From Stemphylium vesicarium (taxonomy: Eukaryota > Ascomycota > Dothideomycetes > Pleosporales > Pleosporaceae), in NCBI GenBank assembly GCA_004380135.1, contig QXCR01000003.1, positions 434,001 through 498,000 of the forward strand: a DNA stretch of 64,000 bases, written 5' to 3'. The notes beneath the pieces were generated by a model, which was given only the letters and a program-made list of their open reading frames with translations, did not search any database and was not told the DNA's origin. How positions within the stretch are numbered: the first letter of the stretch is position 1; each line of letters begins with the position of its first letter. Below are positions 44,163 to 54,895 of the stretch, one piece after another. A program made the position numbers and the translations under genes.

Positions 44163-45141
44163 GCAGCAGCTCTCCCCACCGCCTCCACCGCCGCCCTCCC
44201 AGCCCCAACAAGAACGTCCACCACAGCCTACCATCACCGTCCCGTCTCCGCCACAGAATGACTTCCAGAGCCCCCCTCTTCCACAACCGAAGCCGCTCCA
44301 CGCATCTGCCAGACACAGCATCTTTACCCCGATTGACGACAGCCAGTCCATGCTAGCAGCGCACTGGGGCAGCAGCAGTAACAGCAACAACAATAGCAGC
44401 AGCAGTGCGAACGCGTCACGCAACGAAGCTCCATACATCAAACAGGAGAATCGAGCGCAGTCGATTGATGTCGCTGCCATCTCGCGGCCACAACCAAACG
44501 GCGATGCCAGCCCCCAACTGCAGCCCCCACAGCTGCCTGTTCAGCAACCGCCGCAACGAACGCAGTCTACATCTTCAATGCCCGCTATTCCCCCGCCTTC
44601 TCGTACAAACAGTCTACGCATTGGTGGTGAGAGTAAACCGAGACTGAGGGTGCAGATTCCAAGCGAACAATCAGATGCTGGCAGTGCTACTGCCGACTCT
44701 TCCCCCAAGGATTCTGGCACCACAGGCGCGACTCCAGGGCGAAGCACAGATGCATCGCACTCTTCAGGTGTCGTCTTACCTCCGCCTTCGCCCAGCGCCA
44801 ATTCGCTGCTCAGTGCCGGTGCAACGGGTCCACCCAACCCATTCGCTCGTCCTCCGCCGCCGTCGAACAGCAACTCGTACGGTAGCCGTGATAACATGGA
44901 AACCCCAATTTCTGCACTCCCCAGTCGATTTGTCAGTGATGGCCTACTTCCCTCTCCTTCCAGCTTCTACCCCGAATGGGGTTTTGGCCGCGATTCCAAC
45001 ATGCTGCCGAGTCCCTTGACTTTTCAGACTCCAGTAGCCCCGAACGGACCCAGCTTCGCGCGCGATGATTCTGCGGAGCGCAAGCGAAAGACATCCGATC
45101 AGGGCTCCGATGACGGCAACCAGAAGCGGGTCAAAACTTGA
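43131..45141 (+). CDS. rlmA: MADS-box transcription factor, RlmA/Rlm1 type
   Basis: Three exons (43131-43186, 43248-43404, 43474-45141) give 626 residues with phases 2, 0 and 0. The MADS domain is residues 1-60: [59 protein letters not shown]. A MEF2-like extension follows (INETIGRYQYYGGAHEHKGP), characteristic of Rlm1/RlmA rather than SRF/Mcm1. An acidic Asp run, a Pro/Gln-rich region and a polyglutamine tract with an AlaGln run (about residues 248-303) come next, then Ser/Pro-rich sequence with likely MAP-kinase sites and a basic end (RKRKTSDQ...QKRVKT). In other fungi RlmA acts downstream of the cell-wall-integrity MAP kinase and activates wall-synthesis genes. That role here is by family. 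Confidence 0.93.
44005..44170 (+). repeat. CAG/CAA and CAGGCA microsatellite encoding poly-Gln/Ala-Gln
   Basis: A run of CAG and CAA codons, interrupted by CAT, is followed at about 44074-44119 by near-perfect CAGGCA hexamers (Ala-Gln), then more CAG/CAA. It is in frame within RlmA. The antisense strand reads as long leucine runs, which are shadows. Confidence 0.9.
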
Positions 45142-45984
45142 TTCGGCGAAAAGTTCTTCAATCACCTATTTCTATGCGCGACCCATTTTCAAAGGTCGCT
45201 TGTAATTGTACTAACCCTTCTTTTTCACTTCACTGTTCGGTTTTTATGCTCCATGCATGCTACACACTGTTGATTGTTATCTGTCGTTAGATTTAGGGTG
45301 CAGGGGCGGCGTTGGATACCCACGACAATTGTTGTTGTCTATTTCTCTCTTTCACAATTTGATGACGGCAGTCGGAATATTTTTGAGCGTACTAGCCATG
45401 GTATGAGGACGATGAGAGTTTCAAGACATGTACTTCTTTGTAAATAATGCAATAACATCTTGGCCGAGTTTACAAAACCACCGAACTATCCACCATGCCG
45501 AGAAAGTGGCGCAGCACGAGACAAACATGCTCATCCCAGACCAAACAATCCACAGAGTTCGGGAAAGCGGAAGATTGGGTAGAGATGGCACGCCCAAGCG
45601 TTCAGCTGTGCTCCGTCTTTGGGCGTATTCGTATTATGGGCAAAGGTGGGCGCGCAGCGTCATAGGGCCAAGCCAGTGCCCCGCCGTGCCTACGCCTCTA
45701 CCCAAGGCGTTCGCGGTTGGTGTCAGCCGCAACTGGGCTGTGAAGAAGGAGACCCGAGATTGGGCTTTGACTGTTAGAGCCGCATCTTTCCTTTGACAGC
45801 CTACTTCCCTTGCTGGCATATACCTGCAACAGAACTTGACCTGTCCACCTGACGATTGCTTGCGCGCGCCCAAGGTAGCTGAAGCTTGGTGTCACATTCA
45901 TACATCAGCGCCTCGACACCTTGCGACCAACTTGCCTTTCTCTCCTCACAACTGCACAAACGAGTCGAACTCCTCCCCACCGCT
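45142..45984. other. Intergenic region, rlmA 3' side and PEF1 promoter
   Basis: About 840 bp. The left part is T-rich and should hold the rlmA 3' UTR. The frame at 45428-45796 has no motif and overlaps antisense frames. No gene is supported. Confidence 0.45.
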
Positions 45985-47271
45985 ATGGCGTATAACAAAG
46001 GCTTCAACCCGGATAGGCTGCCTATGCATGCGGAGCCCGAACAGGTGCATCTTTCTTGACTCTATACCAGTACAAAGAGTAGCGAAACTGACGTAGCTCA
46101 GGCTGCCGCGATGATGTCGCAAAACGCAACCACTGCCTCGCGTCCCCCGCGCACCAGCTCCGCGCGCCCCGACTACAACAAGCCTGCGCCAGCTGTCCCG
46201 GGCCAGAGATACGATGCGCGCCCAGACGACCGCTACGGCGGAGGTGGGCGCGGCGCAGGCGGTGGTGGTGGATATGACAGCAGGCCCCCACCGGGCGCAT
46301 TCAGCAGCGACCCGCGGTACGACGGGCGGTACGACTCGAGGCAGGACAACAGAATGGGCGTTGGATCGCCTCCACCCGCAAATTATGGCCATGGTCCGCC
46401 ACCACAGGGCTATCATGGACGACCGCAGCTGGCGCAGCAGTCGAGGCCGCCGCCAACACCTGCGCCGCCTAGGGACGCGAATGATCGCGAGGCATTGTGG
46501 AGGCTGTTTGGCGCCGTAGACAAAGACCGTATGCCGTGTTCATATTCAAGCCTAGGCCAATGGACAGAAGCTAACGCTTGCGATAGGAAGTGGAGAACTC
46601 ACCGAAGCTGAACTGCGAACCGCGCTTGTAAACGGCGACTGGACGCCCTTTGACCCCCACACCGTACGCATGATGATACGAATGTTCGACACCAACAGAT
46701 CCGGATCTGTAAACTTTGACGAGTTCTGGTACGTTCCCCCTCACTATCTCTTTCTCCAGAACCCCAAACTAACATTCCTCTCCCCCCTACTCTCAGCGGC
46801 CTATGGGGTTTCCTCTCTGCATGGCGCGCCCTCTTCGACCGCTTCGACCAGGACCACAGCGGTAGTATATCGTATGCGGAATTCAACGAAGCCCTCATCG
46901 CCTTCGGATACCGCCTCTCGCAGCAGTTTGTCACGCTGCTGTACCGCACATATGACCGCGACGGCCGCAACGCCCTGAGTTTCGACCTCTTCGTTCAGGC
47001 GTGTATTTCCTTGAAGCGCATGACGGATGTGTTTAAGAAGTATGATGAGGATCGTGATGGGTATATTACGTTGAGCTTGTAAGTTGTTTCGTCCTTGAAG
47101 ACTGGGGGGTGGGAAGTGGGAGTGGATGAGAGGGGGTATTGTTGGACCTTTACTAACTTGATTGTGTTACAGCGAGGAATTTCTCACAGGTGCGCAAGCT
47201 TTGTTCCTCTTCAACTCGATTTCGGCCTCCACTGATACCGGGCTTTACTAGAGATCATCCGCCAGCGATGA
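45985..47271 (+). CDS. PEF1: Penta-EF-hand calcium-binding protein (Pef1/ALG-2/peflin family)
   Basis: Six exons: 45985-46044, 46102-46528, 46587-46728, 46797-47078, 47173-47189 (17 nt) and 47252-47271, giving 315 residues with all phases consistent. The N-terminal 140 residues are Gly/Pro/Tyr/Arg-rich. The C-terminal half has five EF-hand-like units: VDKDRSGELTEAEL, FDTNRSGSVNFDEF, FDQDHSGSISYAEF, a degenerate YDRDGRNALSFDLF, and YDEDRDGYITLSFEEF, ending FLTEIIRQR. The fifth hand is completed only by the 17-nt exon. Penta-EF-hand proteins dimerise through the fifth hand and, in yeast and animals, act at membranes in calcium-dependent adaptor roles (budding, COPII, ESCRT). Function here is by family. 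Confidence 0.9.
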
Positions 47272-47772
47272 AAGTGTCGACAAGTTGCCTATCCAAGTTT
47301 CAAACATCCTGCTCATAGCGTTCTCTTTCGACTCCTATCTGGGACGCACATAGCTCTTGCACTTTTGGATACTCGGGACTGCAGTGATGACTGCAAGAGT
47401 CATGTGGATTTAAGAAAATAGAAAAAAGAGATGGAAAAGGGGGATATACTGCATCTTCTCTCTGGGTATACATATAACATGTGTGTGCGTATATTCAAGA
47501 CAGGTGGATGAACTTATGGTGTAGTTTGGCTGTACAGTGGGAGGCGGACATTACACCAACTTTCTTCACTAATAATGAAGGTAACGAAAGATGAGAATTA
47601 TAGATACCCGCAATATTTTGCTTGAGAACTTGCCTTTATACGATTTTGATTTCAATTCCTACTACTTGTCTCGTTTCAATTTCATTCCCTCCTTTGCCTT
47701 TTCTCGTCCTTCCTGCTTTATTCCTATTCCCCTCGCTTACACTGTCCTCCCAGCATATGTCACACGACCACA
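47272..47772. other. Intergenic region between convergent genes
   Basis: About 500 bp of 3' flanking sequence. The right half is pyrimidine-rich on the plus strand (CCTCCTACTCCT-type runs that continue into the neighbouring coding sequence as its Arg-rich C-terminus). No gene is supported. Confidence 0.4.
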
Positions 47773-48216
47773 CTACCAATATCCCTCACTTCTCCTACTC
47801 CTTCTACCCCTCCTACTCCTCCGTCTCCCAGAATCGTGATCCTCATCTTCAACTTCATACCTCCTCATCTGCCGCCCGGAGCCAGCGTGATGGTAAATAT
47901 GCTCTCTTACGCCCCCGCTGCTACGGTAGCCGTCGTAGTCGAATGTGGGGCCGTAGATGTATCTTGATGGTGCGGGGTTTAGCAAGCTTACCAGATCATT
48001 GCGAGAGAAAGGGAAGGTGGGGAGGATGGAGATGGGCGAGGAGGGACGGACTTACGGTGCGGAGTCATAGCGGTAGGAGTCTGGAGCTCGGCTTTCGCGG
48101 CTGTAGTTGTCGTAATCGTTATAGTAGTCATCGTCGTGATAGCCGCCGCCGCCACCGCCGCCGAGGATACCGCAGATGGTGTGGCCGCGACGGGGTTGGA
48201 GAGTCCACCAGGGCAT
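47773..48216 (-). CDS. Small Gly/Tyr/Arg-rich hypothetical protein, 116 residues
   Basis: Two exons on the minus strand, 48216-48056 and 47962-47773, with a 93-nt intron (GTAAGT donor, GCTAAA branch, CAAG acceptor) and matching phase (2+1). The protein starts MPWWTLQPRRGHTICG, has a run of seven Gly, a Tyr/Asp-rich block (YHDDDYYNDYDNYSRES), then DYDGYRSSGG and an Arg/Ser-rich tail (RRRSRRGRRSRRSEGYW). Charge is split between an acidic middle and a basic end. No signal peptide or fold is evident. The composition suggests a disordered, possibly nucleic-acid-binding protein. Family not recognised. Confidence 0.6.
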
Positions 48217-49010
48217 ACTTGCTATTCTCGTGTTCCTTTGGGGTTGGAAAGATTCTTGTGCTGTATTGCGGTGTCTTAGGGAAGATTTGACTGTGATTTG
48301 TAGCCTGGGTATTTTTGTATTTTTGTTTTTGATGGAGAGGGTCGAAACTGTCATGAGAAATCTTGGAGATCGATGTGGGTTTAAGTAGTTATAGTATGTG
48401 AAGCGATCGGTGGTGCGTAGTAGATACGTGTGTGACAAGATTGGCTGGTGTGCTGGATCTGTGTGTTCTGTGGGTGACTCGGTCGACACGCTATGTGCAC
48501 CCGCGCTTCTTTTGAGTGACTGAATTGGTGTCCTGGACTTACGTGTCCTTTGAGTCAAATTTCCGTTGTGTTGTGTTTCCGGTTTTGCCAACATACAACG
48601 TGACCTTCCGCATGCACAGTTTTGGTATGCCAAATTTCCACGCCAACACGCTAATCCTAGCACATTGTGCTTAATTTCGTTTCCTTCTAAATAAGAGCCT
48701 CAATGAACAGTGTGATTTATTAGTCTAGCACGATATAGTAACTTAATTAGTCCTAACTATAAGCTCTACTATATAGCGATAGCATACTATCTTTGCGTAT
48801 AACTAGCCCTTTTACTATCTAAATCTCTCTCTCCCTATCTAGAATCTTAACATCTTGCTCGTAAAATTTTCTAAGCTTAGAGTAGTCTATAAGAATATTA
48901 TAAAAATTATACTTATCCCTAAAAGAGAAAGTGCCCCCTTTTTATACTGTGGCATAACTACAATTAGCCTAGAAGAATATACTAAACGTGAAGTATTCTC
49001 AATTGTCCTA
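48217..49010. other. TA-rich, RIP-like non-coding block
   Basis: From about 48650 to 49010 the sequence becomes strikingly rich in TpA and poor in CpA/TpG compared with its GC-balanced neighbours (CTATATAGCGATAGCATACT is typical). No open frame of meaning is present. It directly abuts the HET pseudogene and probably has the same mutational origin. The left 400 bp are the promoter and leader of the small Gly/Tyr/Arg gene. Confidence 0.6.
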
Positions 49011-50441
49011 CTAGAGTAAAAAACGGACCTTAAACATGCTATAGAACAAGGAAGATGTAATTCCCTCAAGAATTCTGGTTTTGGGGTACCAGACTGGGTT
49101 GGTTTCCACACATTCCCCCTCCCGCATGAACCATTCTGTTGCAGTCTGCACGGAGTATCCTATTTCTTGAAAGTTTCCAAGTTCATGGATTGCAATCTGA
49201 GTGTCCCAAAAATTTCGAATATGTCTGTTTTGATCATCAACGACTTTGGTAATGGTGCTTTTCTCCTTGTCTGCACCCGAAGCTTCTCTTGATCCGCCAA
49301 TGACTGTCCTGTGTGAGATATATTTCGTATGAATGAATTGCTGTCACCACATTCTCGTTGTGGATTTATTGTCGCTTTCAGTTCCACATAGCAGGAAACC
49401 AAGAAATTCTTGACTTGTACCGAATGAACAGCTAAGCAGCTTGATCCACCTGGGGGCATCATATGGTTTGGAAGGATCGTACGGCTGGGATATTGGCACG
49501 AGAGGTAGCTGTATATCCAAGCCCATGTTCGTCAGAGTGAACGGGATAGTTGATCCCGCGGTCTGCACCAAGTCTGCACAGTTGGCAAAGTAGGCTGGCG
49601 AACTTGCCAGTAACTTGTCAGAGTCACATCTCCAAATCATTTGCTCGTTTACGAGTCCTGGTATTTGTCCTAGAGTGTGATACGTTTTCGGCCCCAGTCC
49701 CCAAGCAAGGATTGAATCATTGTCAATTGTCCGGATAATCTCTTCTTGGAGGCGTTGAAAGGCCCGGTGGGCTTCACCATGCAATATTGGCATATTAACG
49801 TTGAATATTCCAAGGAGACAGTAGGCCATATCTTCTACGCGTGTCGTCTCTCTTCCCGATGCCTATGACATCCTCTTAGCGACGCAGAATTCGGCAAACT
49901 CAGTATCGTTTCTAAGGAAGGACTGTTTCTGCCTTAAAGCTTGCGCGTCTATACTCGTAATCTCTGGTATTCTCTTTATCTGCCGCCGTTTTTTACCTAA
50001 TTCGACCCACTGTTCATTGTAGAATATCACATCGCCAGGCGCCAACAGCTCCTGCAGTGTCCAGCCCCTCGTGAACCATCGACTTGTACAGAAGCACCCA
50101 TCCATGTGGGGTTCTAAAACATCCGAGAGATATGCATAACAGTACCATGCATCTCTATACCAAGCAAACATAGAGTTAACAGCCTCGGGAAGTTCTGAGC
50201 TAGACCGTTTGTCAATGCAGCAGGTATCGACCCAAGCGTATTAAACGCCATCGCGGATCGCTTGTTCGCAAGTAAGGATGACCTTCTGATATCCAGCTCG
50301 GGCCTTGGCGTCGGGACTGTCGACGGATAGGTCGACGAAAGTAGCCTCATCACCCCAAGTGTGCGACAAAATCGCATAGGGTGGAATATTTCTGCCGAAG
50401 AACTCCTCAAGCTCGAGCGTGTTGCAATTGATGAAGCGCAT
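49011..50441 (-). pseudogene. HET-domain (heterokaryon incompatibility) pseudogene with three in-frame stops
   Basis: From the ATG at 50441 one reading frame carries the HET signature: MRFINCNTLELEEFFG, PPYAILSHTWGDEA, a WVDTCCIDKRSSSEL segment, NSMFAWYRDAWYCYAYLSDV, SRWFTRGWTLQELLAPGDV and ETTRVEDMAYCLLGIFNVNM. The frame is broken by TAA at 50241-50243, TAG at 49863-49865 and TGA at 49344-49346, yet homology continues in the same frame across each, down to TAG at 49011-49013. The first two stops fit CAA to TAA and TGG to TAG changes, typical of repeat-induced point mutation. Intact members trigger vegetative incompatibility cell death. An intron explanation is unlikely because conserved residues directly flank each stop. 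The 3' end is uncertain and may involve a later frameshift. Confidence 0.85.
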
Positions 50442-50891
50442 GCTGAAAGGATCGTCGTGAGTTGTGTTGTAACGCAAGGCAGCAGAAGCGGGGGCACATG
50501 TGTGGAGGTAAGAACGATGGACACCAGCTCGCCTAACCCTGACTTAGTAACTTAACCGGTGAACACTAGAGCTTGCATATGCAGTCCTGCAGTCATTTCT
50601 ACCTTGTTTAAAAAGCACGCTGAACATTGAACGCATTACAAATATTCTCATGCATTATAGTGTTTATCTCTCAATTCAAATTATACTGCAACATCCTCCA
50701 AATCATCCATACAACATTCTGATATCCGGTGGGGGGTATATAACAAAACAAACTACTAAAGGAAAGACGTTGAACTCATTTCAGTGATCATGATTCCGTA
50801 CTCCAATATCCTGATACGCAATCCAATATATCCCATCTGACTCATCATAACAAAAGCAATCAGCCGGACGGTCGCAATTCAGAGCCCGCGC
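50442..50891. other. Intergenic region between HET pseudogene and SUR7-like gene
   Basis: About 450 bp, moderately AT-rich from 50560 to 50800. It should hold the former HET promoter and the 3' UTR of the membrane protein gene. No gene or repeat was seen. Confidence 0.4.
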
Positions 50892-51785
50892 TTAGATGAC
50901 CGACTTCTTGGTGTGGCGCTCACTCCTGCGACCAAAGCAAAGCGACGCGAACCAAGCAATCACAGCAACAAGCATGACGGCAGTCGCAGCCCAAGTGATA
51001 GCAAGGAACTTGTCGCTATAGCTCGCTTCAAGGCCGATGGGGTTTCCCTTGTCGTTGATGATGTCTGTTCCCTTGACCATGACGGCGGTAACGAGTGCAC
51101 TAGCAAGGCCGATCGCCAAGAAGGCGAGGAGAGCAAGACCGATGTTCAGGCATGCGCTCAGTCTACCCGAAGTGAGAATACCAATGACACTGGTAACGAG
51201 CGTCAAGAAGATGAGACAGATTGCGATGACGTAGAGGGCGAACATGGCTACCATGAGCGCATTGAGTGTGTTGATGCCGGACTGGATGTCGTCTGGCCAT
51301 TGCAGATCATCCAGGGTGATGTCGACGCCTGTCCTGTCGATCGCTTCCTGGATGATGGCTGTAGGGTCAAACTTGTACGCAGCCCTGCTCTTGGAGCACT
51401 CGGTAACGTTCTTGCTGATGTCGTCCTCGCTCAGTGTCGCATTCGCAACCTCGTCGGGCGTGTATTGACCTTGGCAGTAGTTGAGCATATGCGCGGAGTA
51501 CCAGTCATCGATGCCGACGCGCTCGCGGAACGCATCGATTTGTTCGTTGATCTCATCGGTGATGCCGTCGGTTATCGAGTCTGGAATGAGGTTGAGAAGG
51601 TTCGACACTGTGGAGTCGGAGCTGGAGGATGAGTCGATGAGGGTCTGGCCAACGGCGGAGGTGTTGAGTGTGAGGAGCGAGTAGTCTTCCATGAAGCCCT
51701 TCTTATGGCCTGCGAAGAGGCATAAGAAGGAGAGGATCAGTGCTGCGGTACAGCATAGTACTGGTAGGATTGCGAGAAATCGCAT
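50892..51785 (-). CDS. SUR7/PalI-family tetraspan membrane protein
   Basis: A single exon of 297 residues. The ATG at 51785 was chosen because it begins a hydrophobic first helix (MRFLAILPVLCCTAALILSF), although the frame is open further upstream. A long extracellular loop (about residues 30-170) contains two spaced Cys (YCQGQYT and ECSKSRAAYKF) and NAT/NVT glycosylation sites. Three more helices follow: VAMFALYVIAICLIFLTLV, CLNIGLALLAFLAIGLASAL and FLAITWAATAVMLVAVIAWF. A short basic cytosolic end reads GRRSERHTKKSVI. This topology is that of Sur7/PalI proteins, found at eisosomes/MCC or in pH sensing and cortical organisation. The exact paralogue cannot be told from sequence alone. Confidence 0.8.
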   Translation of the reverse strand: MRFLAILPVLCCTAALILSFLCLFAGHKKGFMEDYSLLTLNTSAVGQTLIDSSSSSDSTVSNLLNLIPDSITDGITDEINEQIDAFRERVGIDDWYSAHMLNYCQGQYTPDEVANATLSEDDISKNVTECSKSRAAYKFDPTAIIQEAIDRTGVDITLDDLQWPDDIQSGINTLNALMVAMFALYVIAICLIFLTLVTSVIGILTSGRLSACLNIGLALLAFLAIGLASALVTAVMVKGTDIINDKGNPIGLEASYSDKFLAITWAATAVMLVAVIAWFASLCFGRRSERHTKKSVI

Positions 51786-52687
51786 CACGATAGCTGGGTT
51801 GTGTATGTTGGCAAATACTAAGGTACTGAGGTAAATTGCGATAGTGTTTGGTTGTAACAGTGAGTGGCGGAAACAAAGAGCGAAGAAGACTGATGTGAAG
51901 GCTAGAGGATAAAAGCGATTGAAATGTGTTGTTAGTCGAAAACGCTGTGAAGGAACAGTCAGCCACTTATACGTGACACGCACCGAAAGCCTGGAATGCG
52001 ACGACCATGCCCAAGGCCCACACGTCACTGATCCAGGGCATCAGCCTCAAGATCAACGTCTTAGAATACGAATCAGGCCCGTTTTAGCACGCCAACCACC
52101 GTGTTGACGTGTTGCTGGGCGGTGGTTGTTTAGACCCTGCTCGCATGACGTAGACGGCCCGGCTAAGCGAAGCCGACGTGCAGGGGTGTGAAGCAAGAAC
52201 GACAGCCATGACAAGGTGGATTTGATCGGTTGGGTGGTAACAAAGAATATAAAAGAAACATCAATGTCGTCGCGTACTGCATCGCTGTGGGCAAAGGTTG
52301 CAGCGCTTGCAGACGCGCCGCCACGTGGGTGTGGGCTGCACAGCCGCAATCGTGCGTATGCGCCTACGAGTTGACCAGACCGCCTAGACAACGACTACAA
52401 CAATAGAACTCGAAGCCCCGGTTAGTGCGCAGAACCATGTACAGAAACTTTAAAAACTCTTCGGTCTACTGGGTTTATATTTGAGTCTATTGCTCTGTCA
52501 AAAACCCTCATCTTATTTTCGTGAGGTTTCGTCTATCATAATGACCATGAGTGCATTGCTTTCGTAAGTGGAGCAACCTGTGCTACCAGACTTTTGGGTG
52601 GAATCGTGGTAAATGTGGGTATGGAGTATCGCGCATGGCGACTGCAGGGTGGAGTGGAAGTCGCTTCGGCTCGGTACTACCCGGCCC
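51786..52687. other. Intergenic region without a supportable gene
   Basis: About 900 bp holding the SUR7-like gene's promoter and the 3' side of the next minus-strand gene. Frames here are short and overlap antisense frames. No RNA gene or repeat was noticed. Confidence 0.4.
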
Positions 52688-53515
52688 TCAGACTGGTGAC
52701 TTCTTTGGGTGCTTTGGAGGCTGTGCGGGTGTCGACGACGATGAAGATGAGCCGACGCTGATGCCATCTGTGAATGGCGAGTATGGCGCGGCTACCGAAT
52801 GGGGTGGTGCGCGTTGTCCTGCCTTTGTGTGCGGAGGCTCTGCTGAGCCAGGCCACTTCTTCTGCTCGTCGTGCATCTTGTCGAGTGGTTCTCCGACTAC
52901 GTGGTACTTGGCCCAATTGATGGGTGGACATCGTACAACGTTCTGCGGCTGTGGTATGGGAGGGAACTTGGGCGCATCTGGCTTCGCGTCCATGTGCGTC
53001 GAGTCCTTGCGCGTATCTGCGCCGCTCTCTTGCTCGTCATGACTGGGACCAGGGTCGGTCAGACCAGATAATGTGGGCGTGAGCGTGTCTTGGTACGACT
53101 GTGAGGCCTGCGCGCGTTGCTCTTGCAGCGACCGCGCGAAGGCCTGCGGGTCGGCCACAGCGGCGGCCTTGAGCTCCTCTAGCGCCTTCAAGTCGCGCTT
53201 GCTCTTCTCTCGCTGCAGCTGCAGGAGCGATATGGCGGATCGCAGCGCGATGGCATCTGGGTTCTCGCTCTCTGATATGGCTACAGAGGGGGGCTGCGGT
53301 CTGAAAGTGGCCGTAGGCGGAGGGGCAGGGCGGGGTCGGGGCTCGTTGCGCTCAACGGGAGCTAGCTGCGCAACGGAAGCTGTCGGTGTGAGAGGTGACA
53401 CAGGCGGCCGGTCTGGAGTGGGAGACTTGGAGCGCTGCCCCGAGTGCGCCGAGCCTGTCGAGATGTCGCTGGAGGAGACTCGGCGGGTGCTTGTGTCTAC
53501 CAGGAGCGCTGGCAT
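52688..53515 (-). CDS. Hypothetical protein with C-terminal NWAKYHVVGEPLDKMH motif, 275 residues
   Basis: A single exon beginning MPALLVDTSTRRVSSSDIST. The N-terminal 90 residues are Ser/Pro-rich. Residues about 95-140 form a charged helix (AIALRSAISLLQLQREKSKR, then DLKALEELKAAAVADPQAFARS). A short motif near residue 215, CPPINWAKYHVVGEPLDKMHDE, looks strongly constrained and may be a docking segment. The rest is low complexity with a Ser run. No membrane helix, signal peptide or enzyme motif is seen. The helix plus the NWAKYHV motif is the kind of pattern found in small subunits of nuclear complexes, but I do not recognise the family. Confidence 0.62.
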   Translation of the reverse strand: MPALLVDTSTRRVSSSDISTGSAHSGQRSKSPTPDRPPVSPLTPTASVAQLAPVERNEPRPRPAPPPTATFRPQPPSVAISESENPDAIALRSAISLLQLQREKSKRDLKALEELKAAAVADPQAFARSLQEQRAQASQSYQDTLTPTLSGLTDPGPSHDEQESGADTRKDSTHMDAKPDAPKFPPIPQPQNVVRCPPINWAKYHVVGEPLDKMHDEQKKWPGSAEPPHTKAGQRAPPHSVAAPYSPFTDGISVGSSSSSSTPAQPPKHPKKSPV

Positions 53516-54895
53516 GGCGGCGTGGTGGGAGACGACTCCAGGCGCAGGGCCGGAGAGTAGTGGCAGGAGACAGATCGGCGACCGGTCTGATGTGAAAGTG
53601 AGGTCAGACCACGTAGGGGCCTAGAGGATTTGATGGTAAATCTCCGGTGGATGCTTTGCCGCGTCGTGGCGGCGGTTAGGCGCTGTCTAGACTCGTGCCT
53701 CGCCGGGCCATAGCAGTCGCGATTTGCGGTAAGTATTTGTGGTGCACGAGTTGCGCGCAAAGGGGCCGGGCAGTCGTTGTATCTTCTCACGGTTCGTTGA
53801 GAGGATAGTGCAGGTGCCGGCGGGTCTACGGATGATCGGAAGCAGTCTATCTCGTCTATCTCTCCAACAAGGCCATGTATTTGCCTTTGCAGCTGCTTCG
53901 CCGGCCTCGCCTGCATCAGCCAAGCATATCATTGCAACCACTGTCCGGCGGCTCCAGCTCTTGGGTCCAAGGGGTCAGTAGACGCCTTCCACCCGATCCA
54001 TCTAGAATCACATAGTTACCCAGGCCGAATACCCGATATACGGCCTCAACCGACATTCATGCATTGTCACTCTGGTCTCGCGCCGTCATAGTGCCGCACA
54101 CACCGAGATGACATCCCTTTACCATTGGGCCGTGCGTGAAACGTTTCAGAGTGCGGCTGCAGGCTGCTGCGGTTGTTCCCAGCGTCTGCAGAAAACGTTG
54201 TCATGTCCCTGCGATCTACAGCGTGGTCGGACAGAATGGCAAGTTAGTTGCGGGTTCGTACATGGCTAAAAGGCGGTAACGGCACGAGGCGGCGTCAGTG
54301 CACTCTTCTGAAGCATCTGCTGAAGTGCAACGGCCTCCAAGGTCTATCCCTATGACGGACAATTTCTTGGGTAGGGAATACACGTGTAGGTTTGGTCGAG
54401 ATGGCATTTGTAAAAGCCACCCATTAACAGCCGGGCAATTTAGTTGCAAGGGTCAGCGAGGAAGAAAAGCCACTGGAGACATGCCCACAAGGCCAGCTTG
54501 CGCTCGCCAATGGCACTGAGCAGAAATGAGGTGCCGCGTGGATAGGCATGAAAATACAGGCTTCTACTACCGTAGCGTACCCGTTGGAGGTGCCTGCCCT
54601 CAATTTGCGCCTGCTGCTTACAGGACGGTCAGCTTGTTACAGGGCGCCCATTACTTCACCAGCCGTCTGTCACCCGTCTCAGGCCATGCAAGACGGCAGC
54701 CGTGATACGTGATATATACCTGCCCTGACACCATCTCCTAATACTCGCCCGACTCACGACTACAGACTGCCACCTCCACCTGCATGAGGTGCGCTACGCT
54801 TTAGCGACAGGCTACCAATCATACGCCATCCGAGCTGGCACCGACACAGCGCTAAACCCCAAGGGTCTGAGCCACCGAAATCACCATCGTTAGCC
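53516..54895. other. Intergenic region between divergent genes
   Basis: About 1.4 kb containing two promoters. No frame with a plausible product was found, and the sequence has no obvious repeat. The 100 bp before 54896 lack the pyrimidine-rich leader seen elsewhere. Confidence 0.4.

Noticed and set aside
43768..44316. 182-codon minus-strand frame with long leucine runs
   Set aside because: Complement of the RlmA CAG repeat; the apparent hydrophobic helices are an artefact.
50913..51632. 239-codon plus-strand frame
   Set aside because: Antisense to the SUR7-like gene, which has a coherent topology.
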